In this document: piece after piece, positions 54,174-62,049 of the stretch
Layout of the letters: each line of letters opens with the position of its first letter
Position numbering within the stretch: the stretch's first letter is position 1
Source of the DNA: Anaerocolumna chitinilytica
GTDB lineage: Bacteria > Bacillota > Clostridia > Lachnospirales > Lachnospiraceae
Assembly (NCBI RefSeq): GCF_014218355.1
Contig: NZ_AP023368.1
Span: forward strand, 2,980,001-3,044,000
Direction of reading: 5' to 3'
Length of the DNA stretch: 64,000 nt
The notes under the pieces: model-generated
Databases searched by the model: none
What the model was told of the DNA's origin: nothing
Seen by the model: the letters and a program-made list of their open reading frames with translations, nothing else
Translations under genes and position numbers: made by a program

Positions 54174-54959
54174 CTACTGTCGATTGTTCTTATTGCCTTC
54201 TATTATTTCTTTTACACTAATACTAGGATTAGTATAACGTCCTCTGTTTTGTGTCTTATTCTTATAATTAATAGCCTCCTTAGGGCACCACTGCACACAT
54301 GCCATGCATTGTTCACAATTGTGATGGAAACTTGGCTTATTATTTTCCATTTTGATATTGCTAACCGGACAAACTTTCTCACAAATTCCACATCCAATAC
54401 AATCATCGGAAACATTAAAGCCTTTGTCTTTTCTGGCATATATTACTTTTTGTCCGAAAGCCGTTGATAAATTCAGAGCCTCATTTACTTTACCTGCTGG
54501 TTGCTGTGTTTTAGAAACTATCTTTCGTACCAAAACAGGTATCTGGTCAGTAGCAGTCTGATATTTCTCCAGGTTTCTCTCGTTCATTTTATACATCGCA
54601 ACGTAATTTCCAACCATAATAATTTCTTCTGCAAAATTAAGTGTCACACCCTTTTTTGCTAAAATTTTGGCAGGAACAGTTAACGCAACACCACTAATAT
54701 TACCGCATCCAGTCACAGCAAAAAAATATGCATTTTTACTTTTTTCAATCGACATTTCATTTATAAACCGAGTAACTCTCCGAGGCAAATTAAAGGCATA
54801 TGTCGGATAAACAAAACCTATATAATCATATACTTTCGTATTGTCATGCCTTCCTTTCCCCATTGATATTAACTCGCAATTTGGTAATGCCTCAGCAATT
54901 TTCTTAGCTACCTGTAAGTTATTTCCTGTTCCTGTAAAATAATAAACTACACTTTTCAA
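54174..54959 (-). CDS. EFR1-family flavodoxin/ferredoxin protein
   Basis: The 261-residue protein has an N-terminal flavodoxin-like domain (YYFTGTGNNLQVAKKIAE, residues 6-23, FMN-binding). The C-terminal 2[4Fe-4S] ferredoxin has motifs CIGCGICEKVCP and CEQCMACVQWCP. EFR1 proteins are electron carriers of anaerobes with unknown partners. The start is TTG 54957-54959 behind gaggaggtag; no in-frame ATG is nearby. An Rrf2 regulator gene lies 111 bp upstream on the same strand, and the two promoters share an operator-like palindrome. Confidence 0.87.
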   Translation of the reverse strand: MKSVVYYFTGTGNNLQVAKKIAEALPNCELISMGKGRHDNTKVYDYIGFVYPTYAFNLPRRVTRFINEMSIEKSKNAYFFAVTGCGNISGVALTVPAKILAKKGVTLNFAEEIIMVGNYVAMYKMNERNLEKYQTATDQIPVLVRKIVSKTQQPAGKVNEALNLSTAFGQKVIYARKDKGFNVSDDCIGCGICEKVCPVSNIKMENNKPSFHHNCEQCMACVQWCPKEAINYKNKTQNRGRYTNPSISVKEIIEGNKNNRQ

Positions 54960-54991
54960 TTAAATCTACCTCCTCATATAAGATTAATTAT

Positions 54992-55020
54992 ATAAACTAT
55001 ATATCTTTTTTATATAGTTA
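54992..55020 (-). promoter_or_regulatory. Operator-like palindrome before the EFR1 gene
   Basis: ATAAACTATA and TATATAGTTA (outer arms AACTATA/TATAGTT) match the element at 55519-55546 in sequence and spacing. A -10-like TATAGT (leftward) lies inside; the -35 is weak. Likely bound by the adjacent Rrf2 protein. Confidence 0.65.
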
Positions 55021-55070
55021 TGTGTAAAATTTTAACTGACAGATGCTGCCAGTTATTATGAAAATTTACT

Positions 55071-55490
55071 TTATAGCGATTTAGCTATATCAGTTAAAGT
55101 TGTTTTTTTAAGAGATTCTTTCATAGCGATTTCGGCATCCTCCATATAACCTGCTATAAGAGATTTTAAATTATCAATTCTTGAATCTTCAATTAGAAAA
55201 TCAATATCCATTTTAAATAAAGAACCATGTTCAACCGATAAAAATATGTCCAGCAAAGTTATTTCGGCAATTGGTTTTGCCAAAAGTACTCCGCCTTTTG
55301 CCCCTTCTTTTGTTGCAGTAAGTCCAGCTGCATTCAGACTTCTCAAAATTCTAACCACTGTAGGTGCCGGTATTTTAAGAAATTCTGCAATTGTATTTGT
55401 TGATACAAACTCAAACCCATACTCATCCATTTTTTGATTTATCAAGAGACAAATCGTAATTGCACGCGAAAACTCTGTAGAATATGCCAA
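55071..55490 (-). CDS. Rrf2-family transcriptional regulator
   Basis: The 139-residue winged-helix protein opens MAYSTEFSRAITICLLINQK and has recognition segment TNTIAEFLKIPAPTVVRILR, then GGVLLAKPIAEITLLDIFLSVE. None of the three clustered cysteines of IscR is present, so it probably senses something other than Fe-S status. The start is TTG 55488-55490 after gaggagg. It shares an operator with the EFR1 gene downstream, suggesting it regulates both. Confidence 0.85.
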   Translation of the reverse strand: MAYSTEFSRAITICLLINQKMDEYGFEFVSTNTIAEFLKIPAPTVVRILRSLNAAGLTATKEGAKGGVLLAKPIAEITLLDIFLSVEHGSLFKMDIDFLIEDSRIDNLKSLIAGYMEDAEIAMKESLKKTTLTDIAKSL

Positions 55491-55518
55491 TGAACTTACC
55501 TCCTCATGAATTATCTAT

Positions 55519-55551
55519 ATAAACTATACATTTATTTTATATAGTTGTCAA
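55519..55551 (-). promoter_or_regulatory. Promoter and operator of the Rrf2 gene
   Basis: On the leftward strand TTGACA (55551-55546), a 17-bp spacer and TATAGT (55528-55523). The arms AACTATA/TATAGTT overlap both boxes, as in the EFR1 promoter. Confidence 0.78.
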
Positions 55552-55639
55552 TAGGATAATTAAATGATACATAATTTTTATTGGCTCAGCCTAAAAAATC
55601 AATACTAACCACAGAACATGCCTTGAAGCGGTAAAAATG

Positions 55640-55673
55640 TTGCCGCCAGAAGCTGGTGGGGCCTTGGCGGCAA
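55640..55673. terminator. GC-rich hairpin
   Basis: TTGCCGCCA and TGGCGGCAA pair across a 16-nt loop, without a clear T-run. Possibly the former terminator of the PtsI remnant or a mobile-element end. Confidence 0.45.
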
Positions 55674-55735
55674 ATATTCTGCAATATATCTATATATTAT
55701 AGCGACACTATTATGTCATAAAGAATTTTTCAAAT

Positions 55736-55935
55736 CTAAGATTCTAGAATTTTCTTTCTTACCGATAATATCATTCCCGGTGAAACGGATAATTCATCAA
55801 TTCCCATTTCAAGGAATGTCTTCGTAAGTTCAAGATCCGCTCCAAGTTCTCCATAGATTCCAATCCATTTCCCATTGGCATACGCATTAACAGCAGCAAT
55901 CTTGATAAGGCTTAAAATGGCATGGTGTGCTTTCT
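55736..55935 (-). pseudogene. PtsI (PTS enzyme I) C-terminal remnant
   Basis: Leftward translation gives AILSLIKIAAVNAYANGKWI, then GIYGELGADLELTKTFLEMG and IDELSVSPGMILSVRKKILE before TAG. This matches the PEP-binding end of enzyme I (GKWxGxxGELxxD ... GxDExSxSP). About 90 per cent of the gene is missing, and the Cys of the canonical CGE motif is replaced by Tyr. Confidence 0.75.
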
Positions 55936-55972
55936 TCTAGAAATTTTTAAAAATCTGCCTTGATTTGATCAG

Positions 55973-56713
55973 TTATCCGTGTATTTGCACTTCGTAATCT
56001 GTAACGATTTTCCCGTCAAATTGAATCATCTGACCGTTGTGGTTTTCCGTGTCAAGTACGAGTTTGGCGATGAGCTCACCCGCTTCTTCAGCTGATTTGA
56101 TAAAGCCATCAAGCGCACCAACGGTATGACCGTTGAGTTCTGTCGCCACACCACCAGGCATGACGCCAAAAATCTGTTTGCTACTGCCCGTATTTTTGAA
56201 CTCAAGTGCGTAAGTCATCGCCATCACATTTTGCGCGGCTTTACTGGTCTGATAAGCGAGCGGATGCCAGAAATTATTTGGCTGAATCGGTACCGTGATG
56301 TTCACGATTTTTCCATTTTCAGCGAGTTTCGGCAAAAAACTTCTAATCATCTCGTGTGTCCCGAAGAAATTGACTTCCATTGTCTCACGGAGGTCGTCGG
56401 TCGTGTAGTCAAACGTTGTTTTCTTCTGGTCAAGGGCGGGGCGGTCAGCCTTGTAACTGTCAGGAATTCCCGCATTGTTGATAAGCAAATCAAGCTGATC
56501 AATTTCTTCTGTAGCGTTGTGAATCGTATCAAAATTGTCTAAATCAATTTTGACAAAACTTGCTGTAATACCTTTTGTTGACAGCTTTCTAACTGCATCT
56601 TGGCCACGACTTTCACTGCGTGCGCCAACCAAAATTTCAACGCCTGATTTTCCGAGAGCTTCTGCAATAGCAAAGCCAATGCCTTTATTTGCGCCTGTGA
56701 TGAGTGCTTTCAT
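55973..56713 (-). CDS. Short-chain dehydrogenase/reductase
   Basis: The 246-residue classical SDR has cofactor motif TGANKGIG (residues 6-13), NNAG (~85-88), and catalytic Ser-Tyr-Lys with YQTSK near residue 155. Like carbonyl-reductase-type SDRs it has an insertion after NNAG. The DNA is visibly richer in G+C than its surroundings, consistent with transfer. ATG 56713 follows aaaggaga. Substrate unknown. Confidence 0.87.
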   Translation of the reverse strand: MKALITGANKGIGFAIAEALGKSGVEILVGARSESRGQDAVRKLSTKGITASFVKIDLDNFDTIHNATEEIDQLDLLINNAGIPDSYKADRPALDQKKTTFDYTTDDLRETMEVNFFGTHEMIRSFLPKLAENGKIVNITVPIQPNNFWHPLAYQTSKAAQNVMAMTYALEFKNTGSSKQIFGVMPGGVATELNGHTVGALDGFIKSAEEAGELIAKLVLDTENHNGQMIQFDGKIVTDYEVQIHG

Positions 56714-56867
56714 AAATTTATTTCTCCTTTACCAAGTTATATTTTATCGGTTCTATACGCCAGTTGAACTTTATCAAATGGTTTATAGTCTCTCCTAAGA
56801 TTTTTATGGATTTCACCGTAAAGATATTTTTATTAAGTGAGCTACAAATGTTCATTTATAGCTTTAA

Positions 56868-57629
56868 TTATAGGACTGAACCACATGCTTCAATACGTTG
56901 TCCGGTAACCCATCCCATTTCATCTGAGCATAAAGCCGCAACAACAGCTCCGATATCAGAAGCTTCTCCCATTCTTCCTAATGCAGTCTGTGAAGCAATC
57001 CTATCTTTCAATCCCGGATTTTTTATATAGATATCTCCACTAAATTCAGTGTTAACAGCTCCTGGAGCTACAACATTTGCCCTTATGCCTTTGGCTCCTA
57101 ATTCTTTAGCCAAATATTTTGTAAAAATTTCTATAGCGCCTTTAGCAGAAGCATAGAGCCCGGAACCTGGAGAGGTAGAACGAGTTAACATCGTTGAAGT
57201 GTTCACAATCCTGCCTTCGTCAGCAATAAATGGAATTAGCTTCTGTGTTAAAAAGAAAACACCTTTGAAGTGTACATTTATTATTTTGTCAAATTCTTCT
57301 TCTGTAACTTTTAAAATAGGAGTATGGTTTGAAATTCCGGCATTATTAATTAAGAAATCAAAATGCTCCCGATTCCATTTATCTCTTAAAACATCCGATA
57401 ACTTAGTGACGAAGGAATCAAAGGAAGATATGTCACTTACATCAAGCCGGATAGCAGCGGCTTTACCACCATTCAATTCAATTTCTTTCACAACCTCATC
57501 TGCTTTTTCCTTTTGGTTATTGTAAGTGATAATTACATCGATTCCCTTTTTAGATAATGATATTGCGGAATTTCTACCGATTCCACGGCTTCCGCCTGTA
57601 ACTACTGCTATTTTACTATTTTTAATCAT
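56868..57629 (-). CDS. Short-chain dehydrogenase/reductase (FabG-like)
   Basis: The 253-residue SDR has TGGSRGIG (residues 11-18), NNAG (~94-97), and active-site YASAKGAIE near 158. It is divergently transcribed from a MerR-family regulator, and the shared promoter region carries a MerR-type operator, so it is probably induced by that regulator. ATG 57629 follows aaggaggt. Probably detoxifies a reactive carbonyl or similar inducer (inference). Confidence 0.88.
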   Translation of the reverse strand: MIKNSKIAVVTGGSRGIGRNSAISLSKKGIDVIITYNNQKEKADEVVKEIELNGGKAAAIRLDVSDISSFDSFVTKLSDVLRDKWNREHFDFLINNAGISNHTPILKVTEEEFDKIINVHFKGVFFLTQKLIPFIADEGRIVNTSTMLTRSTSPGSGLYASAKGAIEIFTKYLAKELGAKGIRANVVAPGAVNTEFSGDIYIKNPGLKDRIASQTALGRMGEASDIGAVVAALCSDEMGWVTGQRIEACGSVL

Positions 57630-57692
57630 GAAAATACCTCCTTAAATACATTTACTATTCACTTGAAAACTAATTTCTTATGATTTATACTC

Positions 57693-57723
57693 ATACTAAT
57701 ACCTAGATATATATCTAGGTCAA
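57693..57723 (-). promoter_or_regulatory. MerR-type promoter with 19-bp spacer and operator
   Basis: Leftward -35 TTGACC (57723-57718) and -10 TAGTAT (57698-57693) are separated by 19 bp. The spacer region is the perfect palindrome ACCTAGATATATATCTAGGT (57701-57720). An over-long spacer with an embedded operator is the hallmark of MerR-activated promoters. Confidence 0.85.
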
Positions 57724-57793
57724 GCACCTTATATATTTTTTTTGTATATTTTTTATAATTTTTTTGTAATTCTTTTAAGGGAGGTATTGGGAA

Positions 57794-58216
57794 TTGATTT
57801 ATACTATAAAAGATGTTTCAAAAATATCAGGACTCTCTATATTTACAATACGTTTCTATGATAAAGTAGGGCTTCTTCCATTTGTGTTAAAAAACAACTC
57901 TGGAATACGAGTTTTTACAGAATCTGATGTAAATTTGATTCAGATGATTTGTTGTCTGAAAAATACAGGAATGAAAATTAAGGACATAAAAAAATACATT
58001 GACATGTGCATGGAAGGTACTGACACAATAGATTCGCGAAAAAAAATGCTTTTAGAACACCGTAGAGAGATTTTAGCCAATATTGATGCGCTCAATGATA
58101 ATCTTAAGCTCATTGATTCTAAAATAGAGAGTTACGATTCTCGCAATGCAGCTCAAATTGTTAATGCGCAGCTAAAAAAATTAAATGATGAAAAATATGA
58201 GAATGGCTTACTATAA
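57794..58216 (+). CDS. MerR-family transcriptional regulator
   Basis: The 140-residue protein has an N-terminal MerR winged HTH (residues 1-70, [20 protein letters not shown]) and a C-terminal dimerisation coiled coil (~75-130). There is no cysteine cluster for metals, so it belongs to the YhdF/AdhR-like group that responds to aldehydes or similar. The start is TTG 57794, 8 bp after aagggaggt. It faces the SDR gene across the 19-bp-spacer promoter. It ends against the aldo/keto reductase remnant. Confidence 0.86.
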   Translation: MIYTIKDVSKISGLSIFTIRFYDKVGLLPFVLKNNSGIRVFTESDVNLIQMICCLKNTGMKIKDIKKYIDMCMEGTDTIDSRKKMLLEHRREILANIDALNDNLKLIDSKIESYDSRNAAQIVNAQLKKLNDEKYENGLL

Positions 58217-58436
58217 TCCGGTTTGTTTATTATTTTTTGGTTTTGATGATTTAGGAATGATAATAATATCCCGCTGTATATGCCAGCGTAGAATCACTTG
58301 AGCTACTGTTTTATTATGAATACCGGCAATCTTCTTAATCTCAGGATTTTCTAACAATTCTATATTCCACTGGCCTAATGGTGCCCATGCTTCATGCAAA
58401 ATCTGATGTTCAATAAGATAATTATGCAGTTCATTT
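58211..58436 (-). pseudogene. Aldo/keto reductase C-terminal remnant
   Basis: Reading leftward, [20 protein letters not shown] then [20 protein letters not shown] is the final third of an AKR barrel (AWAPLG, IPKS motifs). The N-terminal two thirds are absent. The stop overlaps the MerR gene's end by a few bases. DNA to 58569 shows nothing coherent. Confidence 0.75.
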
Positions 58437-58569
58437 TACTGAAACTCCGGATAAGTCTCTAATTGATCAACAATGATTTCTCGTTTTATCTGTAATGTCC
58501 ATTATGAACTTCACTCTCTTTAACAAAAATAAAACAAAGTAAAATATTTACTAATGTAATTACAAACTT

Positions 58570-58869
58570 TTAAATCTGATAAATATTTATTGCAGACTCT
58601 AAAGTTAGATAAAAAAGTTTCTCACGAACAGTCAAATTTCTAAACCAGTTTCTATCGTTATAGTCTGATAAATCAAGAAGTATATCGCCGCTGTATAGCA
58701 ATTGTGCAAATTTTATTCCTCTAAATTGTGCAATTGCAGCCATCGTAGCGCACTCCATTTCAACTACTTGGCAGCCCTCTTCTCTTCGGTATTTAATCAT
58801 ATCTGGAGTTTCTCTATATAAAGCATCAGTAGTCCAAGTCTTACATTCAAGATAAGATACATAGTTTTC
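58570..58869 (-). pseudogene. Nucleoside phosphorylase, 3' part (split by IS110)
   Basis: This contains TWTTDALYRETPDM and VVEMECATMAAIAQFRG, the C-terminal signature of the PNP/uridine phosphorylase family. It joins the 5' part (60506-60994) across the IS element at a TTTTC present at both edges (58865-58869 and 60501-60505). Rejoined, the frame is 789 bp, 262 residues, without any stop. Confidence 0.9.
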
Positions 58870-58892
58870 TCCATTCCGCCGCCAAGCGGCGG

Positions 58893-59110
58893 CACAAACA
58901 AGATATTAAAAGTTGCAAACCACCACTCTATGATTTAAAATTCTTTATGAAACAGCAATACACTACAGAGCACGGTTGGAGGTGTGGTGAATTTATTTCA
59001 ACCCCGTATAGTTATATGTGCCGTCATCCTTTCAAGCACAAACAAGTGGGACATTGAGCCCGGACTCTTATCATTGGTAATAAACCATGTTTATTTAGCC
59101 GCAGGATGGC
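58893..59110 (+). ncRNA. Candidate IS110 bridge RNA
   Basis: In IS110-group elements the left non-coding end encodes a structured bridge RNA that pairs with target and donor DNA (established for IS621). This stretch lies in that position and contains a stem ACGGTTG (58973-58979) with CAACCCCGT (59000-59008) around a purine/T-rich loop, plus further GC pairs. Loop guides were not identified by eye, so the call rests on position and family. Confidence 0.4.
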
Positions 59111-59154
59111 AGTCAATGTTGCTGTTTCTTTAATTCTTATAGGTGGTGATACTT

Positions 59155-60426
59155 ATGATGAGGCTTGTTTACCCCATCTGTTGTGGGCTTGATGTCCACA
59201 AAAATGTTATCGTTGCAACCATCGTTACTACTGATAAAAATGGAATATCTGAGTACAATCAGAAATCCTTCTCAACCATCAATTCTGATATTCAGAAATT
59301 TCATGATTGGTTAATTAAAAATGACTGTTTTTATGTCTGTATGGAATCCACGGGGAAGTACTGGATTCCTATTTTTAATTACCTTGAAAATGACATCAAT
59401 GTATGCCTTACTCATCCCAAATATGTCAAAGCTATCAAAGGTAAAAAAACAGACAAAAAAGATTCCAGATGGATTGCAGATCTTTATAAATTCGATCTGG
59501 TCAGATGTTCTTTTATCCCTCCGAAGAATTTCCGGCAGCTTCGAGAGCTTGCACGCTACCGTTTCAAGCTGGTTTGTATGAAGTCCTCAGAGAAAAACCG
59601 TATACAGAACTGTATGACCGTTTCCAACATCGGCATTGCCAGTATTCTGTCTGATCCATTTGGTAAAACGGCAACTGAAATCATGACCTATCTGCTTTCT
59701 AATACTACGGATACCATTAATGACAAAGCTGTTCGCAAACTCATCAAAAAAAATGCTAAGGTTAAGTCTGATGATATTATTGAAGCAATCAAAGGTTATA
59801 ACATCGAAACCGACCAGGCAAAAAAACTGGAGCTTGCCAGAGGGCATCTTGATTATCTGGATGATATGATTACGCAAACTGAGGTTGAGCTTTATATAAG
59901 AATCAAACCTTATTATGAATTTGTGGAATACATATCCTCACTTCCTGGTATAACGGAAATCAGTGCAACCATTATCCTTGCCGAGATTGGTATCGATATG
60001 AGCATCTTTGATGACGCCAAACATCTTTGCTCCTGGTGCGGACTTTCTCCATCCAACAATGAATCCGCAGGAAAAAAGAAATCTGTTCGTATTGCGAAAG
60101 CTGGCGCTTATCTAAAACCAATGATGGTTCAGTGTGCACTTGCTGCGATCAAGAGTAAAAAACAACCTTATTTTGCAATTAAATATGGTCGAATCAAGAA
60201 ACGACGTGGTCATAAAAAAGCAATTATTGCAATAGCCAGAATGATGATGGTTTGTATCTATCACATGATATCTGAAAAACAGCCTTTCAACCCGACTGAT
60301 TATGAGGAATTGATGGATCCTCATTACTCAACTTCTATGGTTACTCTAAATGATGAAAATGTATTTGCTTACCTTGAAGCGAAGGGTTATGATCTTTCCT
60401 TATTAGTAAAATGCAACGATAACTAA
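59155..60426 (+). CDS. IS110-family transposase (DEDD/Ser recombinase)
   Basis: The 423-residue protein has an N-terminal RuvC-like DEDD domain with Asp13 in GLDVHK, Glu in MESTGKYW and two Asp in KKTDKKDSRW. The C-terminal Tnp20 domain has helix-hairpin-helix SLPGITEISATIILAEIG and the nucleophile-Ser region LSPSNNESAGKKKSV. All catalytic positions appear intact. ATG 59155 is used; the frame opens 12 bp earlier at GTG. The element sits in a phosphorylase gene that it interrupts. Confidence 0.93.
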   Translation: MMRLVYPICCGLDVHKNVIVATIVTTDKNGISEYNQKSFSTINSDIQKFHDWLIKNDCFYVCMESTGKYWIPIFNYLENDINVCLTHPKYVKAIKGKKTDKKDSRWIADLYKFDLVRCSFIPPKNFRQLRELARYRFKLVCMKSSEKNRIQNCMTVSNIGIASILSDPFGKTATEIMTYLLSNTTDTINDKAVRKLIKKNAKVKSDDIIEAIKGYNIETDQAKKLELARGHLDYLDDMITQTEVELYIRIKPYYEFVEYISSLPGITEISATIILAEIGIDMSIFDDAKHLCSWCGLSPSNNESAGKKKSVRIAKAGAYLKPMMVQCALAAIKSKKQPYFAIKYGRIKKRRGHKKAIIAIARMMMVCIYHMISEKQPFNPTDYEELMDPHYSTSMVTLNDENVFAYLEAKGYDLSLLVKCNDN

Positions 60427-60505
60427 TAATAATCTTTAATACATAAAACGCTGGGGTTTCTGAGAACCCTTAGTTAAGGTCGCCTTAAAATACACATTAT
60501 TTTTC

Positions 60506-60994
60506 ACTCTTGTCCTCCAATGTCTTCTTAATTATTGAAATCATTTCCTTATTTATATCTATATTTCGTGATGGTGGTAAATAATGATATGATGCACCTT
60601 CGTCACGTAAAGCTCTCACAGGGATAATAACATCGCCAGCAGGAATGTCTACTAAAACACCACAACCACCGCAAGCGATAATTTTCTTTATACCATAGCC
60701 GATTAAGAAATCTATCATCATAGCTATAGATGCTGAGCCAACTACTGCTTGAATCATACAAAGTTCAATACCTTTATACTCAAGGACATATATTGGGAAG
60801 TTGGCCATTTCCGACCTGTAGTTATACCTGATCTCAGATTTATGTTTTGAAACGAAGTCTTCTAAAACTTCATGAAAAAATGTCATTACACATATCTCTG
60901 GTAACAAAATTTTACCATTTTTATTTGGTATTATAACTCCGTCTATTTCGTCATCATATTCAAGAATTGGAAATGCATTTTTATAAATAGTCAA
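60506..60994 (-). pseudogene. Nucleoside phosphorylase, 5' part (split by IS110)
   Basis: Starting at TTG 60994 after aaaaggtga, it reads 163 codons to the insertion point, including IQAVVGSASIAMMIDFLI and KIIACGGCGVLVDIPAGDVI, the phosphate/ribose-binding part of PNP-fold phosphorylases. Reading into the IS gives an early stop (LEDKSEK), so only an inactive fragment could be made. Confidence 0.9.
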
Positions 60995-61095
60995 TTAATC
61001 ACCTTTTCTAAAATATATTTTATTCTTATCAATAGTAAATTACGGACACAAATATGTATTAAAGTTATCAGTTTTCGTTTTAAAATAATTAATAT

Positions 61096-61869
61096 CTACG
61101 TAAGGTTAAATTTTAATAATTCTCTTTCTAAGACATCAGCAAATAACTGAACCGATGTCCCTAATGAACTTAGCCATTCTTTTACTTCAAGGTTCTCTTT
61201 GTATTCTAAAGGTTTGTATCTTATCTGAAGGGAATAACATAATTGATCTTCTTCTGGGCAAAGTTTTTTCTTCAGTGCCCACTCTCCAGCCTTCGTCTTA
61301 CTTATAATATCATGATATCGAAGCGTATAAATGCATCGTGCGATATCAAGCAACCAGCCACACGAATATAAACTTTCTCCGGTTTCAACAGCGTATTTGC
61401 GAATTGTCTGATAATGCTGTTGTACACCATCTCTTAATTCTTCATATGTAGGTAGAATAAGTTCATTGCGTATGTCATTCCCCAAAATCAATTGACCATA
61501 TTTGATTAATTCATATAGGGAAAACACATCAAAATGATACTTGTCAGTTATTCTCTCCCCACTCGTCCCCCAATAAACTACCCTTGAATATTGCTTTTTC
61601 TTGAACTCATCAATTGATACAATCGCGCCTTCAAAACTTCTATAATATGGATTTGCTTCTTCCTCTTTTAAAAGCTTCTGCCTTAAATCAACTAATTGCT
61701 CTGCTTCATAATCAGATATTTCTTCTTTGGTTAAGCATAATATATCAATGTCGCTCCAACCAAGCTTAAAGTCTTCCATCACAACTGAACCGTATAGATA
61801 AATACAAACTATGTTATCTTCCAAGATAGCACTTATACTTTTGGCCATAACATCAATTGATCTATTCAT
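61096..61869 (-). CDS. Aminoglycoside-nucleotidyltransferase-like protein (DUF4111)
   Basis: The 257-residue protein has the Pol-beta nucleotidyltransferase motif YGSVVMEDFKLGWSDIDIL (residues ~27-45; GS and DxD supply the metal site). The C-terminal helical DUF4111 part (~150-255) includes GWLLDIARCIYTLRYHDIIS and KAGEWAL, as in AadA/ANT(9). Probably adenylates an aminoglycoside or another hydroxylated compound. ATG 61869 follows aggagcaag. No repeat copy was found on either side. Confidence 0.85.
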   Translation of the reverse strand: MNRSIDVMAKSISAILEDNIVCIYLYGSVVMEDFKLGWSDIDILCLTKEEISDYEAEQLVDLRQKLLKEEEANPYYRSFEGAIVSIDEFKKKQYSRVVYWGTSGERITDKYHFDVFSLYELIKYGQLILGNDIRNELILPTYEELRDGVQQHYQTIRKYAVETGESLYSCGWLLDIARCIYTLRYHDIISKTKAGEWALKKKLCPEEDQLCYSLQIRYKPLEYKENLEVKEWLSSLGTSVQLFADVLERELLKFNLT

Positions 61870-62049
61870 TTCTTGCTCCTATATCAAAATCATTTTATTT
61901 GTGTTGCCACAGAATCCTTGAGTGGTTATTGATAACGAATAAAAATCAAATTACCTTTACAAATTGAAATTGCTCGCTTTGTTATTCATACATAATTAGT
62001 CAATGTGGTTTTCTATGATATTATGAATTGACTTTGTCCTTTATTGCTA

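Larger units (their letters stand above)
58870..60505 (+). mobile_element. IS110-family insertion sequence, ~1.64 kb
   Basis: The element boundaries are inferred from restoration of the interrupted gene: TTTTC is at both edges. It has no terminal inverted repeats, as expected for IS110. The left end has ~285 bp of non-coding DNA beginning with hairpin CCGCCGC-CAA-GCGGCGG (58876-58892). One transposase gene follows, then a short right end with TTAAGG-TCG-CCTTAA near 60474-60488. A long left and short right non-coding end places it in the IS110 rather than IS1111 group. Confidence 0.88.

Noticed and set aside
56126..56542. 138-codon frame antisense to the SDR gene
   Set aside because: Complement of a clear SDR with intact motifs; no start signals.
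58488..58515. CCATTATGAACTTCA resembling the array repeat
   Set aside because: The order of the conserved blocks differs from the consensus in either orientation.
58927..59076. Short matches (CTATG; ACTCTTATC) between the IS left end and the insertion target, as possible bridge-RNA guides
   Set aside because: They are 5 and 8-of-9 bases and lie about 140 nt apart, too far for one target loop by eye; chance is likely without folding.
60785..60800. ATATATTGGGAAGTT resembling the array repeat
   Set aside because: It lies within a conserved part of the phosphorylase reading frame and lacks the flanks, so coincidence is likely.
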